A stretch of DNA of 64,000 nucleotides from Terrisporobacter mayombei (GTDB lineage: Bacteria; Bacillota; Clostridia; Peptostreptococcales; Peptostreptococcaceae): the NCBI RefSeq assembly GCF_020748465.1, contig NZ_JAHZMP010000003.1, positions 248,001 to 312,000 of the forward strand, written 5' to 3'. This document shows, piece after piece, positions 7,081 to 16,790 of this stretch; the stretch's first letter is position 1, and each line of letters begins with the position of its first letter. A model generated the notes under the pieces. The model was not told the DNA's origin. It was given only the letters and a program-made list of their open reading frames with translations, and searched no databases. A program made the position numbers and the translations under genes.

Positions 7081-9330
7081 TTATTTATTTTCTGAGTTTA
7101 TTTCTTTTATTAAATTATTTATTGTATCTTCTAGCATAGGATTAAATGTAGCTAATGCTCTCAAAGGCATATACTTCATCATTTGAGCAAACATATCCCC
7201 TTCTCCTAATCCATCACTTCCTTCTCCAAACATTTTCATCATAGCATCAATCATTGGTTTAACCGCTGGATGATCTATTATATCTCCAATAGCAGTATTT
7301 TTAGTGACTGCTTTCTTAATCTCTATCGTTGAGTTAACTTTTATAGTTTCTTTTAATACTATATCTCTAGAAGATTTACCTATTAATATTTCAAACGCTC
7401 CACTTTCCACATGCCAATCTTTTATATCAACATTATAGTATGCAAAACTTCTCTTATCCAATTCAAATGAAATTTCTTTTTCTTCCCCTGGATTTAAACC
7501 TACTTTTTCAAATCCTTTTAACTCTTTCATTGGTCTTTGAACATTACTTACAACATCAAATACATAAAGTTGAACTATTTCTTTACCATAAACATCACCA
7601 GTATTCTTAACCTTTACAGTTACAGTTAATTTATCAGTATCATTTATTTCTTTGCTGCTTAATTTTAAATCGCTGTATTCAAAGTTTGTATAACTTAAAC
7701 CATGTCCGAATGGGAATAATACATCCATTTCCTTTTTGTCATAATATCTATATCCCACAAATATTCCTTCTTTATATCCCACTTTGTCTATTTCCCCTGG
7801 GAAGTTTAAATGAGATGGATTATGAGCAAGTTTTACTGGGAATGTTTCTGCCAACTTAGCCGATGGGTTAACTTCTCCATATAATATGTTTGCCATAGCA
7901 CTTCCCCCAGCTTGACCTGTTAAATATCCTTCTACTAAGCCCTTCACTTCATTTACAAAATCCATTTCAATAGGAGAACCATTGCTTAATACTACAACTA
8001 TATTTTCATTAACTGACTGTAATTCTTTTACTAAACTTTCTTGGTTTATAGGCATTCTTAAATGCTCTCTATCAAATCCTTCTGATTCATACCTTTCTGG
8101 AAGACCTATAAATAAAACTACTTTATCTGCTTTAGTAGCTAGTTCTTTAGCTTCATTTACTAATTCTTCATTTATATCATCAATACTTAAATCATATCCT
8201 CTTGAGTATAATACGTTTTCTTCTTTTGCTATTTTTAATATTTCATCATAAGCATTATCTAGCCTTGTTGGACTTATATGAGAACTTCCTCCACCTTGGT
8301 ATCTAGCTTTTTTAGATAATTCTCCTATTACTGCTATTTTTTCATTTTTATTTAATGGAAGTATGTTTTCTTCATTTTTTAAAAGCACTATACATTCCTC
8401 TGCTATAGATTTTGCTAAATTATGATGTTCTTCTTTATCGTAAGTAACATTTTCTTTTTTATTTTCTAATGCTATTAATATTATATTTAAAAGTCTTTCT
8501 ACTGATCTATCTAAAGCTTCTTCACTTAAAGTTTCATTCTTAATAGCTTCAACTATTATAGAATCTCCTTTTCCATTATCAGCTGGCATTTGAAGTTCAA
8601 GCCCTGCACTAAGTGCCTTATCTCTATCAACTACAGCACCCCAGTCAGAAACTACAAATCCTTCAAAGTTCCATTCATCTCTTAATATTTCATTTAATAA
8701 TCTATTATTTTGAGAACAGAATTCTCCATTTAATTTATTATAGGCACACATAACAGTCCAAGGTTGAGCTTCCTTTACAGCAGTTTCAAAACTAGCTAAA
8801 TATATTTCTCTTAAAGTTCTTTCATCTACTAATGTATCTATAGTCATTCTTCTACATTCTTGATTATTAGCTGCAAAGTGTTTTAAAGATGTTCCTACAC
8901 CTTGACTTTGAGTTCCTATTATTTGATTTTTAGATAATTGACTTGATAAATATGGGTCTTCTGAATAATATTCAAAATTTCTTCCACATAATGGTGATCT
9001 TTTTATATTAGCTCCTGGCCCTAGTATTATAGAAACATCCTCAGCTTGACATTCCTCACCAAGTGCTATACCTAAATTTTTTACTAAATCTTTATTCCAT
9101 GAACATGCAAGTGCAGATGCAGTTGGGAAACAAGTTGATTTGACACTTTCGTTTATTCCTAAGTGGTCAGCACTACCAGCTTGCTTTCTAAGGCCATGTG
9201 GTCCATCTGTCATCATTATTGATGGTATATTTAATCTTTCTATAGCTTTAGTATTCCAAAAGTTTAATCCAGAACATAAAGATGCTTTTTCTTCTACTGT
9301 CATTTTTTTTATTAAATCTTTTATATCCAT
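7081..9330 (-). CDS. Glycoside hydrolase family 3 (beta-glucosidase/xylosidase type)
   Basis: A 749-residue GH3 enzyme. The N-terminal barrel contains the KHFAANNQE substrate loop near residue 155 and the VVSDWGAV segment near 230 that carries the catalytic Asp nucleophile. The alpha/beta sandwich domain follows, then the GHGLSYTNF motif and a fibronectin-III-like domain near residues 590-680. A ~70-residue helical extension closes the protein. There is no signal peptide, so it acts on imported oligosaccharides. The ATG is chosen over an in-frame GTG 9 bases upstream because the GGGAGG site touches the GTG. Its neighbour is an AraC-GH39 fusion that may regulate it. Confidence 0.92.
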   Translation of the reverse strand: MDIKDLIKKMTVEEKASLCSGLNFWNTKAIERLNIPSIMMTDGPHGLRKQAGSADHLGINESVKSTCFPTASALACSWNKDLVKNLGIALGEECQAEDVSIILGPGANIKRSPLCGRNFEYYSEDPYLSSQLSKNQIIGTQSQGVGTSLKHFAANNQECRRMTIDTLVDERTLREIYLASFETAVKEAQPWTVMCAYNKLNGEFCSQNNRLLNEILRDEWNFEGFVVSDWGAVVDRDKALSAGLELQMPADNGKGDSIIVEAIKNETLSEEALDRSVERLLNIILIALENKKENVTYDKEEHHNLAKSIAEECIVLLKNEENILPLNKNEKIAVIGELSKKARYQGGGSSHISPTRLDNAYDEILKIAKEENVLYSRGYDLSIDDINEELVNEAKELATKADKVVLFIGLPERYESEGFDREHLRMPINQESLVKELQSVNENIVVVLSNGSPIEMDFVNEVKGLVEGYLTGQAGGSAMANILYGEVNPSAKLAETFPVKLAHNPSHLNFPGEIDKVGYKEGIFVGYRYYDKKEMDVLFPFGHGLSYTNFEYSDLKLSSKEINDTDKLTVTVKVKNTGDVYGKEIVQLYVFDVVSNVQRPMKELKGFEKVGLNPGEEKEISFELDKRSFAYYNVDIKDWHVESGAFEILIGKSSRDIVLKETIKVNSTIEIKKAVTKNTAIGDIIDHPAVKPMIDAMMKMFGEGSDGLGEGDMFAQMMKYMPLRALATFNPMLEDTINNLIKEINSENK

Positions 9331-9488
9331 AAAATCCACCCTCCCTATTTGGTATCGTTTTCTTAATTTTAATTTTACAACTTATTTTAAATTTTTTCAT
9401 TTTGATTTTTAACTAATTTATGGCTAAATATTAATGAATTTTTAAATATATATTTTATACATAAGTATGTCTTTTCTTCTTTTAATTA

Positions 9489-9531
9489 AAAATTCACCAT
9501 AATTAGGTTAAAAATCAACCTATCATGGTGA
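9489..9531 (-). terminator. Rho-independent terminator
   Basis: TTCACCAT…ATGGTGAA with an inner AGGTT/AACCT stem lies just past the stop of the AraC-GH39 gene and separates it from the GH3 gene. Confidence 0.6.
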
Positions 9532-9537
9532 ACTTCA

Positions 9538-12048
9538 TTAATATATTGGTTTTATAGTATAAATTTTAACTTCATGAGATTCTAAAATACTTCTAATACA
9601 ATATTTTTTCTTTATATATTCATTATATTTTTTTATTTTTGGTGTGGAATTATTATTTATATAAGTTACATCTTCCTCATCAATATAATTAGGATGATTC
9701 ATCTTAATCCAGGTATCATATGCTGATCCATAATCTTTTGAAATAGTGTATTCTCTTATAAGATAATTACTACTTTTTAAATTATTTAACTCTATACTGA
9801 TGCATTTTTCACATTTACGAAAAACCTCATATCTATTATACTTATTTATATGAGAAGTATCTCCATTTAAATAAATATTATCGAAATGACAGTAATTATA
9901 AATCATAATTTCATATTCATCAAAATTTTTAGTTATAAAATATCCATCACCTTGTTCTATTAATTCATTACCTAATCTGCTTAATAATTCATAAGCATAA
10001 TAAGCTGGCTTTTTTATTCCATTAGTAGTTATCATACCTAATCCACCATGAAAAATGTCATTTTCAACAATGGATTCTTCTATTAAATCACTAGCTACCC
10101 AGTATCCAAATCCATCTATAGTATCAATATTTTCCAGTATGTTTTTACATACATAACTAGACTTATATAAAGTATCATTAGTCAAATCTCTATGTGAAGC
10201 TGTAGAATTCCACTCTGTCATATAAATTTCAATTTTATCTAATTCATATTTTTTTAATTTCTTTTTTAATTTAATAATAAGCTCCTTTAAATAGCCTTCA
10301 TTACTATCTATAAAAAGACTTCCTTTATATGGACTATCCATACTTTGATTTAATAATTCATTCATTTGATAACACCCTATAGGGTAACTGTGAAAACTTA
10401 TAAAATCTGGTCTACATTTATTATCTATGCAATACTTTATATATTCATCCATCCAATTATTCTTAAGTATTGTATATCCTAAAATCGAAGGTCCTCCTAC
10501 TTTTAATTTATCATTTATATTTTTTATCGTTTTATAAGTTTCTTTGAAAAATTCATAATAATAATTTTCTTCAAAACCAAAAGCACTTTCTATATCAGGC
10601 TCATTCCATACCTCAAAATGCCAGGTCAAAACTTCAGCCATTCCATATCTATTTATACAATGCTCTATAAGTTTTTCTACCAATTCATTCCATAAACTTA
10701 TTTTTTTAGGCTTACTTATTATGCTATTAGTATAAAACATTTTTTTATTTTTATCTAAAGCTAATTTAGATGGCATAAATCCTAACTCTAAAAAAGGTTT
10801 TAATTTTATACTAAGTAGAAAGTCAAACAACCTATCTATATATGTATAATTAAAAATTAAATTTCCGTTTTCATCTTCATCATATACCATCATATCATCA
10901 TCAAAAATACCATGAAATCTAATATACTTAAATCCTATTTTATTTTGTATTTCTATTAACTGTTTTTGAACTTCATTAAAAAGCCCTTCTTTTGCTTTTC
11001 CTATTGTTATTAAACTTTTCCAACTATGATTTAATTTTTTTGTACTTCTATCTAAGTCTACACTTATACTATTATCTATTTTATTTACCATGTTTGTATT
11101 TTTTAAATCTGATTTATTCTCATTATTTATATATTTTAAAATAAAGTCCATATGTTTATTAGCATTAAATTCAAAATAATTAATACCTTTATTTTCATTT
11201 TTATTTACTAATTTATTTGCATTATATAACTTTTTTCTATAATTACTTGGAGTATCATTATAAGAGATCTTAAATAAATGAGTAAAAGATTTAACATTCG
11301 CAAAACCATTATTTGATGCTATATCAATTATATTGTAATCTGTACTTATTAAGTCCTTAACCGCATGATCTAATCTCAATGAATTTAAATAAGTTAAAAA
11401 ATTTACTCCCATGTGTTTTTCAAAAAACTTACTAAAATACTGTGGGCTTAAATACTCCATTTTTGCGATATTACTAAGGGTTATCTCTTTATTGTAATTT
11501 TCTTTTAAATATGTAATTACTCTATCTAATCTTTCTAGATGTTTATAACTCTTTTTATCATATACATCTTCAACATTAGATTTAAATCTATTTACAATAA
11601 TATATATAAGCTCATTTAAAAGAGAATTAATCTTTAATTTGTATCCATTATTTTCTTTCATATAAAAATATATTATTTGAGCTAATATACTTCTAATTAA
11701 ATTAAATCTATCATCTTCTTTTTTATATTCAAATGATTTGCAATCAAAGTTAATTTTATCTATGCCTTCATATAAAAAATCTAATTTATTTAAATCTATT
11801 TGAAGTGCAATTGCAGTATTTTCTTCATTAGATTTAACAGAGTGAATTTCTTTAGAATTTATAATAATTAAGTCATCTTCTTTTAAATTAAATAACTTAC
11901 CACTTAATACTAACTCCACGCTTCCTTTTGTTACAAATAAAATTTCTATACTTTCATGCCAATGGCTTTGAACATTATTTATTTGATGAATAAATATTTT
12001 GACAGGCAATGCATCATTAAATTTTATTACTTCGTATATATAACTCAT
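9538..12048 (-). CDS. AraC-family regulator fused to a GH39 domain
   Basis: An 836-residue fusion. Residues ~1-140 form an AraC cupin sensor (SHWHESIEILFVTKGS). Residues ~175-275 are the double helix-turn-helix (ITLSNIAKMEYLSPQYFSKF; IIDIASNNGFANVKSFTHLF). From about residue 320 onward it is a GH39 (beta-xylosidase) barrel, with the acid/base Glu in FEVWNEPD and the nucleophile Glu in YMTEWNST, both conserved. The barrel may be an active xylosidase or an effector-binding sensor. It lies directly upstream of the GH3 gene in the same direction, so control of GH3 is likely. No signal peptide. Confidence 0.9.
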   Translation of the reverse strand: MSYIYEVIKFNDALPVKIFIHQINNVQSHWHESIEILFVTKGSVELVLSGKLFNLKEDDLIIINSKEIHSVKSNEENTAIALQIDLNKLDFLYEGIDKINFDCKSFEYKKEDDRFNLIRSILAQIIYFYMKENNGYKLKINSLLNELIYIIVNRFKSNVEDVYDKKSYKHLERLDRVITYLKENYNKEITLSNIAKMEYLSPQYFSKFFEKHMGVNFLTYLNSLRLDHAVKDLISTDYNIIDIASNNGFANVKSFTHLFKISYNDTPSNYRKKLYNANKLVNKNENKGINYFEFNANKHMDFILKYINNENKSDLKNTNMVNKIDNSISVDLDRSTKKLNHSWKSLITIGKAKEGLFNEVQKQLIEIQNKIGFKYIRFHGIFDDDMMVYDEDENGNLIFNYTYIDRLFDFLLSIKLKPFLELGFMPSKLALDKNKKMFYTNSIISKPKKISLWNELVEKLIEHCINRYGMAEVLTWHFEVWNEPDIESAFGFEENYYYEFFKETYKTIKNINDKLKVGGPSILGYTILKNNWMDEYIKYCIDNKCRPDFISFHSYPIGCYQMNELLNQSMDSPYKGSLFIDSNEGYLKELIIKLKKKLKKYELDKIEIYMTEWNSTASHRDLTNDTLYKSSYVCKNILENIDTIDGFGYWVASDLIEESIVENDIFHGGLGMITTNGIKKPAYYAYELLSRLGNELIEQGDGYFITKNFDEYEIMIYNYCHFDNIYLNGDTSHINKYNRYEVFRKCEKCISIELNNLKSSNYLIREYTISKDYGSAYDTWIKMNHPNYIDEEDVTYINNNSTPKIKKYNEYIKKKYCIRSILESHEVKIYTIKPIY

Positions 12049-12204
12049 CTTCTCACCTACTTTTATTATGACCCGTTTTAAATAGTATTCTTATTAATAT
12101 AATCTTACCATTTTTACTTTTAAATTCAAAATATTCTACTATAGTGTAGCTGAATAAATATATAAAAAGAAAACTCACACTTTGCCAGTATGAGCTTTTC
12201 CTGG

Positions 12205-12240
12205 AAATAAATCGCAGGAATAAAACCCACGATTTATTTC
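12205..12240 (-). terminator. Rho-independent terminator
   Basis: AAATAAATCG and CGATTTATTT pair just below the stop of the ClC channel gene, with T-rich sequence on the minus strand. Confidence 0.55.
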
Positions 12241-12248
12241 TTAATACT

Positions 12249-13499
12249 TTAATTTTTATGTGCTACTTTCATTTCCATATCATTAATCATTTTACCTATA
12301 GCTGCAGCTAATACCATTGGTATTATAGTGTTAATTGGAAAGAAAAATATTAATAAAAATATAGCTACAAACATATTTCCTATAGCCTTACTTGCAAGGC
12401 CTGTAACTATTACAGACAAGCAAAAAACTGGATCTATAGAAAATAACTTAGACAATCCATAAGCTAGACAACTTCCAGAAAATATCAAAGGAAATATATG
12501 TCCACCTCTATGCCCTGTTGATAAACATATTTCTGTCAATAAAAGCTTTACTAATGATAATAAAATCAGCATATAAACAGACATATTATTCCACTCAACA
12601 ACTAATGCTCTTAATTCATGTTCTCCAGAAAATAATGTCCAAGGAAAAATAGTTCCTAGTATACCTATTCCTAATCCTCCAATTATTCCTTTTAGTATTT
12701 TTTTATTTTCAATAGGCTTTAATATTCTATTTAGTACTAAAGCATAAATTTTGTATATATATGCAAGTAACATAGCTATAATAATTAATGGTACAAACCA
12801 GATAATCTCTTTAGACCCAATATTACTTTGTCCAAATTTAACTATAAATGAAGGTCTATTATCAAATTCTGATAATAACATAAATACTAAAAAACCAGCT
12901 ATTGTTGTTACAGTATAAACAATTACTTTTATGTCCTTTATTATATGTGTATTTTCTGAACTTTTTTCGCTTAATGTATATAGTCCAAATAAAGGTGTTC
13001 TAAATATAAGTCCTGCACTAACTTGCATACTACATTCTATTAGCTCATCTGAATGCTGGTTAACAACATTCTTTTTCTTAAATCGTTCTTTCATTTTATC
13101 CCCAATAAAGGTAATCATTCCTCCTACAATACCTGATAGTGCAGCCTCTGGTCCAACACTTGCACCAAAGAATAGTATTGTTAAAGAATCTATAATGGAA
13201 TATTTTAACGATTTATACTCTACTCTTTTATTTTTCTTAAACTCTTCTAGCGTTTGGTCCATATATTTTGGGTACCCTCCAAAATATTTTTGAGTGATCC
13301 CGACTAAAATACCACCTATACTTGCAACTATTAAAGTCCAATATTTTATATGAAAAAAATCTTTTAAAGTGTGCCATATAAAATGTGTACCTATATTTAC
13401 AATTCCTAAAAATGTCCATGTTAAAAGACCTACAAATGCACCCATAAGTGCGCTATTAATCATTAATGGTAAATCTAATTTTACAATTTTTTTATCCAA
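12249..13499 (-). CDS. ClC-family chloride channel/transporter
   Basis: A 416-residue protein with about 10-12 membrane helices and the ClC anion-pathway signatures: FFGASVGPEAAL near residue 113 and TGHRGGHIFP near residue 330. In canonical ClC exchangers the first motif is GxEGP, with the external gating glutamate; here the residue is Val (ASVGPE), as in mammalian ClC-K channels. This suggests passive conductance rather than proton-coupled exchange (inference). It starts with TTG behind a strong AAGGAGG; the nearby ATG is out of frame. There is no C-terminal CBS domain. Confidence 0.88.
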   Translation of the reverse strand: MDKKIVKLDLPLMINSALMGAFVGLLTWTFLGIVNIGTHFIWHTLKDFFHIKYWTLIVASIGGILVGITQKYFGGYPKYMDQTLEEFKKNKRVEYKSLKYSIIDSLTILFFGASVGPEAALSGIVGGMITFIGDKMKERFKKKNVVNQHSDELIECSMQVSAGLIFRTPLFGLYTLSEKSSENTHIIKDIKVIVYTVTTIAGFLVFMLLSEFDNRPSFIVKFGQSNIGSKEIIWFVPLIIIAMLLAYIYKIYALVLNRILKPIENKKILKGIIGGLGIGILGTIFPWTLFSGEHELRALVVEWNNMSVYMLILLSLVKLLLTEICLSTGHRGGHIFPLIFSGSCLAYGLSKLFSIDPVFCLSVIVTGLASKAIGNMFVAIFLLIFFFPINTIIPMVLAAAIGKMINDMEMKVAHKN

Positions 13500-13734
13500 T
13501 GCATTTCCTCCTTAAGTTGCTCTTGAGTAAATTTAATATTTCTACCTTTTCTTTTTCTTCTGCATAAGTTGGGAGATTGCATTTTCTTCTGTAATACCTC
13601 ACTCCTCTACAAACTGTATTTTCATCAATACCTATTCCTTCCGAAATACTTGTAGAAGATTTTCCACTTTCAATTATATATTTTGCTGTATCTTCTCTTA
13701 CTTGATTGGAATATTTTGAATTATTACTTAGCAT
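13492..13734 (-). pseudogene. IS3-family transposase OrfA fragment
   Basis: An 80-codon frame starting with the typical N-terminus of Clostridium IS3-type OrfA (SNQVREDTAKYIIESGKSST) and its helix-turn-helix, GIDENTVCRGVRYYRRK. The residue after CR is normally Trp and is Gly here. It breaks off after residue 65 into unrelated sequence, and no OrfB follows. It is therefore the front end of a dead insertion sequence lying against the ClC gene. I found no terminal inverted repeats. Confidence 0.6.
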
Positions 13735-13914
13735 AGTTTTTAATCTCCTTTTCTATGCATATGATGCCCTAAACACTCTCCAAAAACCACCGAAGACCAA
13801 TTCTTTATTTAACAATTTCTATTTTAACACTATTCTATTAACATTTGAACCTGGCAGCTATAAGATTCTGTGTCGAAAAAATCATTTAATAACTCTACTT
13901 CAATACAAGTTTTA

Positions 13915-14235
13915 ACCTTTAAATCATTTTTATTTATATAATTTAATATTTTATTTTTACTTTCATTTTCTTTTTCTTTGCTATAAGCTAAGGTTAAGTA
14001 CTTTCCTTCAGGTAATATTTTTAATAACTTCTTTCATCTTATTTATATTTTCTTGTGCTTCATACTTTTTTATTTGTAAAAACTCCAATAACTCATCAGT
14101 ACTACATTTCTTAAAAATTTCTTGAAGTTCTAGTATACTAGTTCCTATAACTCTACACTCTCTTATAATATCTTAATGCTTTTATTGTAATTCCTTTGAT
14201 TTTAGCAACTTCTCCAATAGAAAATAATTTTTCCA
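13915..14235 (-). pseudogene. MerR-family regulator, internally deleted
   Basis: The minus-strand start MEKLFSIGEVAKIKGITIKA is a textbook MerR winged helix beginning, but the frame stops a few codons after ALRYY. A second piece in another frame (IIRECRVIGTSILELQEIFKKC…EFLQIKKYEAQENINKMKEV) is the later helix and coiled coil of the same family. The wing in between is missing. So this is a MerR gene with an internal deletion and frameshift. It is divergent from the GNAT gene at 14.37 kb, which it probably once regulated. Confidence 0.6.
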
Positions 14236-14370
14236 TTAAAATCACACCCTTTATATCTTTAGATAACTTATCATTGACTATCCTCTTAGGGGATACATTA
14301 CTATTATTATAATCTAATTACAATAAAATAGTAATTGCAAGTTATTTATGTGAAAGGATGGTATGTAAAT

Positions 14371-15003
14371 ATGGATAATGTAATATATAGAGATTTATGT
14401 AAAGAAGATTATGAACGTATTAAAGAATTAATTTATAAAGCTTTTGGATTTGATGAGTTTATTCAAGACAGAAAGTATTTAGATACAATATCGACTGCTT
14501 ACCTACAAAGTTGCATCTTATCTAGTTCTTATAGCAAAGTGGCTGAAAAAGATAACAAAATTATCGGTATTATTTTAGGTAAAGCAGAAGGTGATAAAAA
14601 TCGATTAGTAAAATTCCATAATATTTTAAGTTATGCATCTTCCGGATTTAAATTAATTATGTGTAATAAGGAAAATAGAAAAATATTTAAAGAGTTTTCA
14701 AAAGTACACAAAACATATAATGAAATTATTGAAGGAAAAAATAAGAATTTTCAAGGCGCTATAAATTTATTTATCGTGTCTGATGAATCTAGAGGCCTTG
14801 GCGTTGGAAAAACCTTAGTTCATCATGTATTTGATTATATGAAAAGCATGGATGTGAAATCTCTGTACTTATATACAGATAATAGATGTAACTACGGATT
14901 TTACGATAGTCAAAACTTTAGACGCTTAAATGAAAAGGAAATATATTTTGATTCATTACAATCAAAGCTTGATGTATTCTTATACAGTTATGATTTTAAT
15001 TAA
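14371..15003 (+). CDS. GNAT family N-acetyltransferase
   Basis: A 210-residue GNAT enzyme with the acetyl-CoA motif SRGLGVGKTLVHHV near residue 135 and a C-terminal motif DNRCNYGFYDSQNFRRL near 170. The ATG at 14371 (MDNVIYRDL) is preferred to an upstream TTG because AAAGGATG lies before it. It diverges from a dead MerR gene, a common arrangement for inducible acetyltransferases. The substrate is unknown. A strong hairpin terminator follows. Confidence 0.82.
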   Translation: MDNVIYRDLCKEDYERIKELIYKAFGFDEFIQDRKYLDTISTAYLQSCILSSSYSKVAEKDNKIIGIILGKAEGDKNRLVKFHNILSYASSGFKLIMCNKENRKIFKEFSKVHKTYNEIIEGKNKNFQGAINLFIVSDESRGLGVGKTLVHHVFDYMKSMDVKSLYLYTDNRCNYGFYDSQNFRRLNEKEIYFDSLQSKLDVFLYSYDFN

Positions 15004-15026
15004 ATTTTATGTTGTTTATAAAAATA

Positions 15027-15062
15027 AGACCGTATCACTTACTTGTGATACGGTTTTATTTT
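15027..15062. terminator. Bidirectional terminator between convergent genes
   Basis: ACCGTATCAC and GTGATACGGT form a 10-bp perfect stem followed by T-rich sequence on the plus strand; the minus strand also has T's. It sits between the GNAT gene and the convergent COG4705 gene. Confidence 0.75.
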
Positions 15063-15067
15063 TATTT

Positions 15068-16273
15068 TTATTTATTTGATTCATTTAATACATCAAGAGA
15101 ATTATTAATTGCCGTTATACATTTATTTTTATCAGCATTTCTTGAACGAACTGTAGATAATACTTCGTCTATTGTTCCATCAATCTTATTCCATGTTGTT
15201 TTATCAATTTTCTTTAATTGAGCTGCTGAATTATCCCAAGCACTCTCCAAATCATTAGCTTTTGTTTTAGCTATAGTAAAGTCCTTAGAGTCTACAGAAT
15301 TTAAGATATCAGTTTCTGTATTGATGAAATCTGTTAATTGTCCTGTTAATGTAACCTGCGTAGCCTCAGAGCCCCCTATATTATTATTTAACCAAAAATA
15401 ACTACCAGTCCCAACAACTAAGAAAATACATAACACCCCAATTATTTGCGCTAAAACACCCTTATTCTTTCTATTAATTTCCTTTGATGATATTTTTTCT
15501 GCCTTAGGCGTTGTATCACATTTTGTAACACTTAGATAAACTATTATTGCTAATATAGCTATAAGAAAAATTAAGCTAGTAACTACTGTACCCAATCCTA
15601 AACCACCATATTTTTTAGGCTGAGATAGGTAATCCCCCAAGCAAGCTCCAAGTGGTCTAGTAAAAATATAGGCAACCCAAAAACTTAATACTGAATCAAG
15701 TTTTAAGAATTTATATGCTAAGAAAACACAACCTATAATAATAGCTATTGCTATTCCTGTACCAAGATATCCAAGGCCTAACTGTTCAGAATATAAGTCA
15801 CCTACTGCTGTTCCAAGTGCAAAGGTAAAAAGAATAGTAAGCCAATAGAAAGCTTCTCTTTTACTTGTATAAATTGAGTGTATTGAAAGTGTCTTTTCAC
15901 TAAGATACCAGAAAAGGAAGGTTAATCCTAATAGCACAGCAAAAACTATTGTGCTAATCTCAAGAGGTACTCCGAGTCCGTCTGTTAAGTTATCGGTTAC
16001 CAATGTTCCAAATACGCTTATAACTACAACCGTTACCCAATAAATTCCTGGTATATATCTAGTTGCTCTAAATTGAAGATACGCTACAATTATAAAAACT
16101 ATTCCCATTATAATTGTAGTGTTAATTAATCCTAATCCAACATTAACATTTAAGAAATCTGAAAATGTTTCACCTACAGTTGTGCATAAAACCTTAATTA
16201 TCCAGAAAAAAATAGTTACTTCTGGCACCTTGCTAAGTAAAAATTTTGTTTTATTTTGTTTTTCTAAACTCAT
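15068..16273 (-). CDS. COG4705-type multi-pass membrane protein with soluble C-terminal domain
   Basis: A 401-residue protein whose first ~250 residues are eight or so membrane segments with the repeated pattern of COG4705 membrane-anchored proteins (KVPEVTIFFWIIKVLCTTVG near residue 15; FTRPLGACLGDYLSQP near 205). One further membrane helix near residue 275 leads to a ~110-residue, probably extracytoplasmic helical domain that most family members lack. The function of COG4705 is not established; a transport role is a guess. AAGGAAAGG precedes the start. Confidence 0.7.
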   Translation of the reverse strand: MSLEKQNKTKFLLSKVPEVTIFFWIIKVLCTTVGETFSDFLNVNVGLGLINTTIIMGIVFIIVAYLQFRATRYIPGIYWVTVVVISVFGTLVTDNLTDGLGVPLEISTIVFAVLLGLTFLFWYLSEKTLSIHSIYTSKREAFYWLTILFTFALGTAVGDLYSEQLGLGYLGTGIAIAIIIGCVFLAYKFLKLDSVLSFWVAYIFTRPLGACLGDYLSQPKKYGGLGLGTVVTSLIFLIAILAIIVYLSVTKCDTTPKAEKISSKEINRKNKGVLAQIIGVLCIFLVVGTGSYFWLNNNIGGSEATQVTLTGQLTDFINTETDILNSVDSKDFTIAKTKANDLESAWDNSAAQLKKIDKTTWNKIDGTIDEVLSTVRSRNADKNKCITAINNSLDVLNESNK

Positions 16274-16585
16274 ATTTTTTATTCCTTTCCTTAAGGTGGG
16301 TTCCCACTATTTATTTAACAATTTTTAATTTTAATATATATTTTTAAATAATCATAAATCTCTCCTCATAATATTTAATATATAAAAGTTTACCTTGTTA
16401 TAATTTTAAATTCAAAATGTTAAAATGAACTTAAAATAACATTAAGAGCAAATTAATTTTTTCTACATAATTTTAATTAAATTTTCATATATTTGGAAAA
16501 TAAATTATACTTTTATGATATATTTTTAGTACACTTCGCTATTAAATAAAAGGCTATGTTAAACTATTTGACTGTTAAATATAAA

Positions 16586-16640
16586 AAACAAAGAGATTAT
16601 GTTTTAATATTTTGCCAAAACATAATCTCTTTGTTTTTAT
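16586..16640 (-). terminator. Rho-independent terminator
   Basis: AAAACAAAGAGATTATG pairs with CATAATCTCTTTGTTTT, a very stable 17-bp stem with T-rich minus-strand sequence after it. It probably ends the 4Fe-4S protein transcript. Confidence 0.7.
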
Positions 16641-16678
16641 TATAATAAATTTGTGAATTCACTATAAATACTAATTTA

Positions 16679-16789
16679 TTATAGATGAATCAAATGATAT
16701 CCTTTACCATTTTTAATTACATTGATAGTATCATATTGAACTGATTTAGATTTAACAATCTCATATAAACATGTATTTCTTATATGTAT
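16679..16789 (-). pseudogene. Short 3' gene remnant
   Basis: Thirty-six minus-strand codons (…EIVKSKSVQYDTINVIKNG…) end at a TAA and begin directly after the 4Fe-4S gene with no start codon. It looks like the tail of a lost gene; family not recognised. The other part of the 16.27-16.79 kb gap is AT-rich upstream sequence of the COG4705 gene plus the terminator. Confidence 0.25.
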
Positions 16790-16790
16790 A

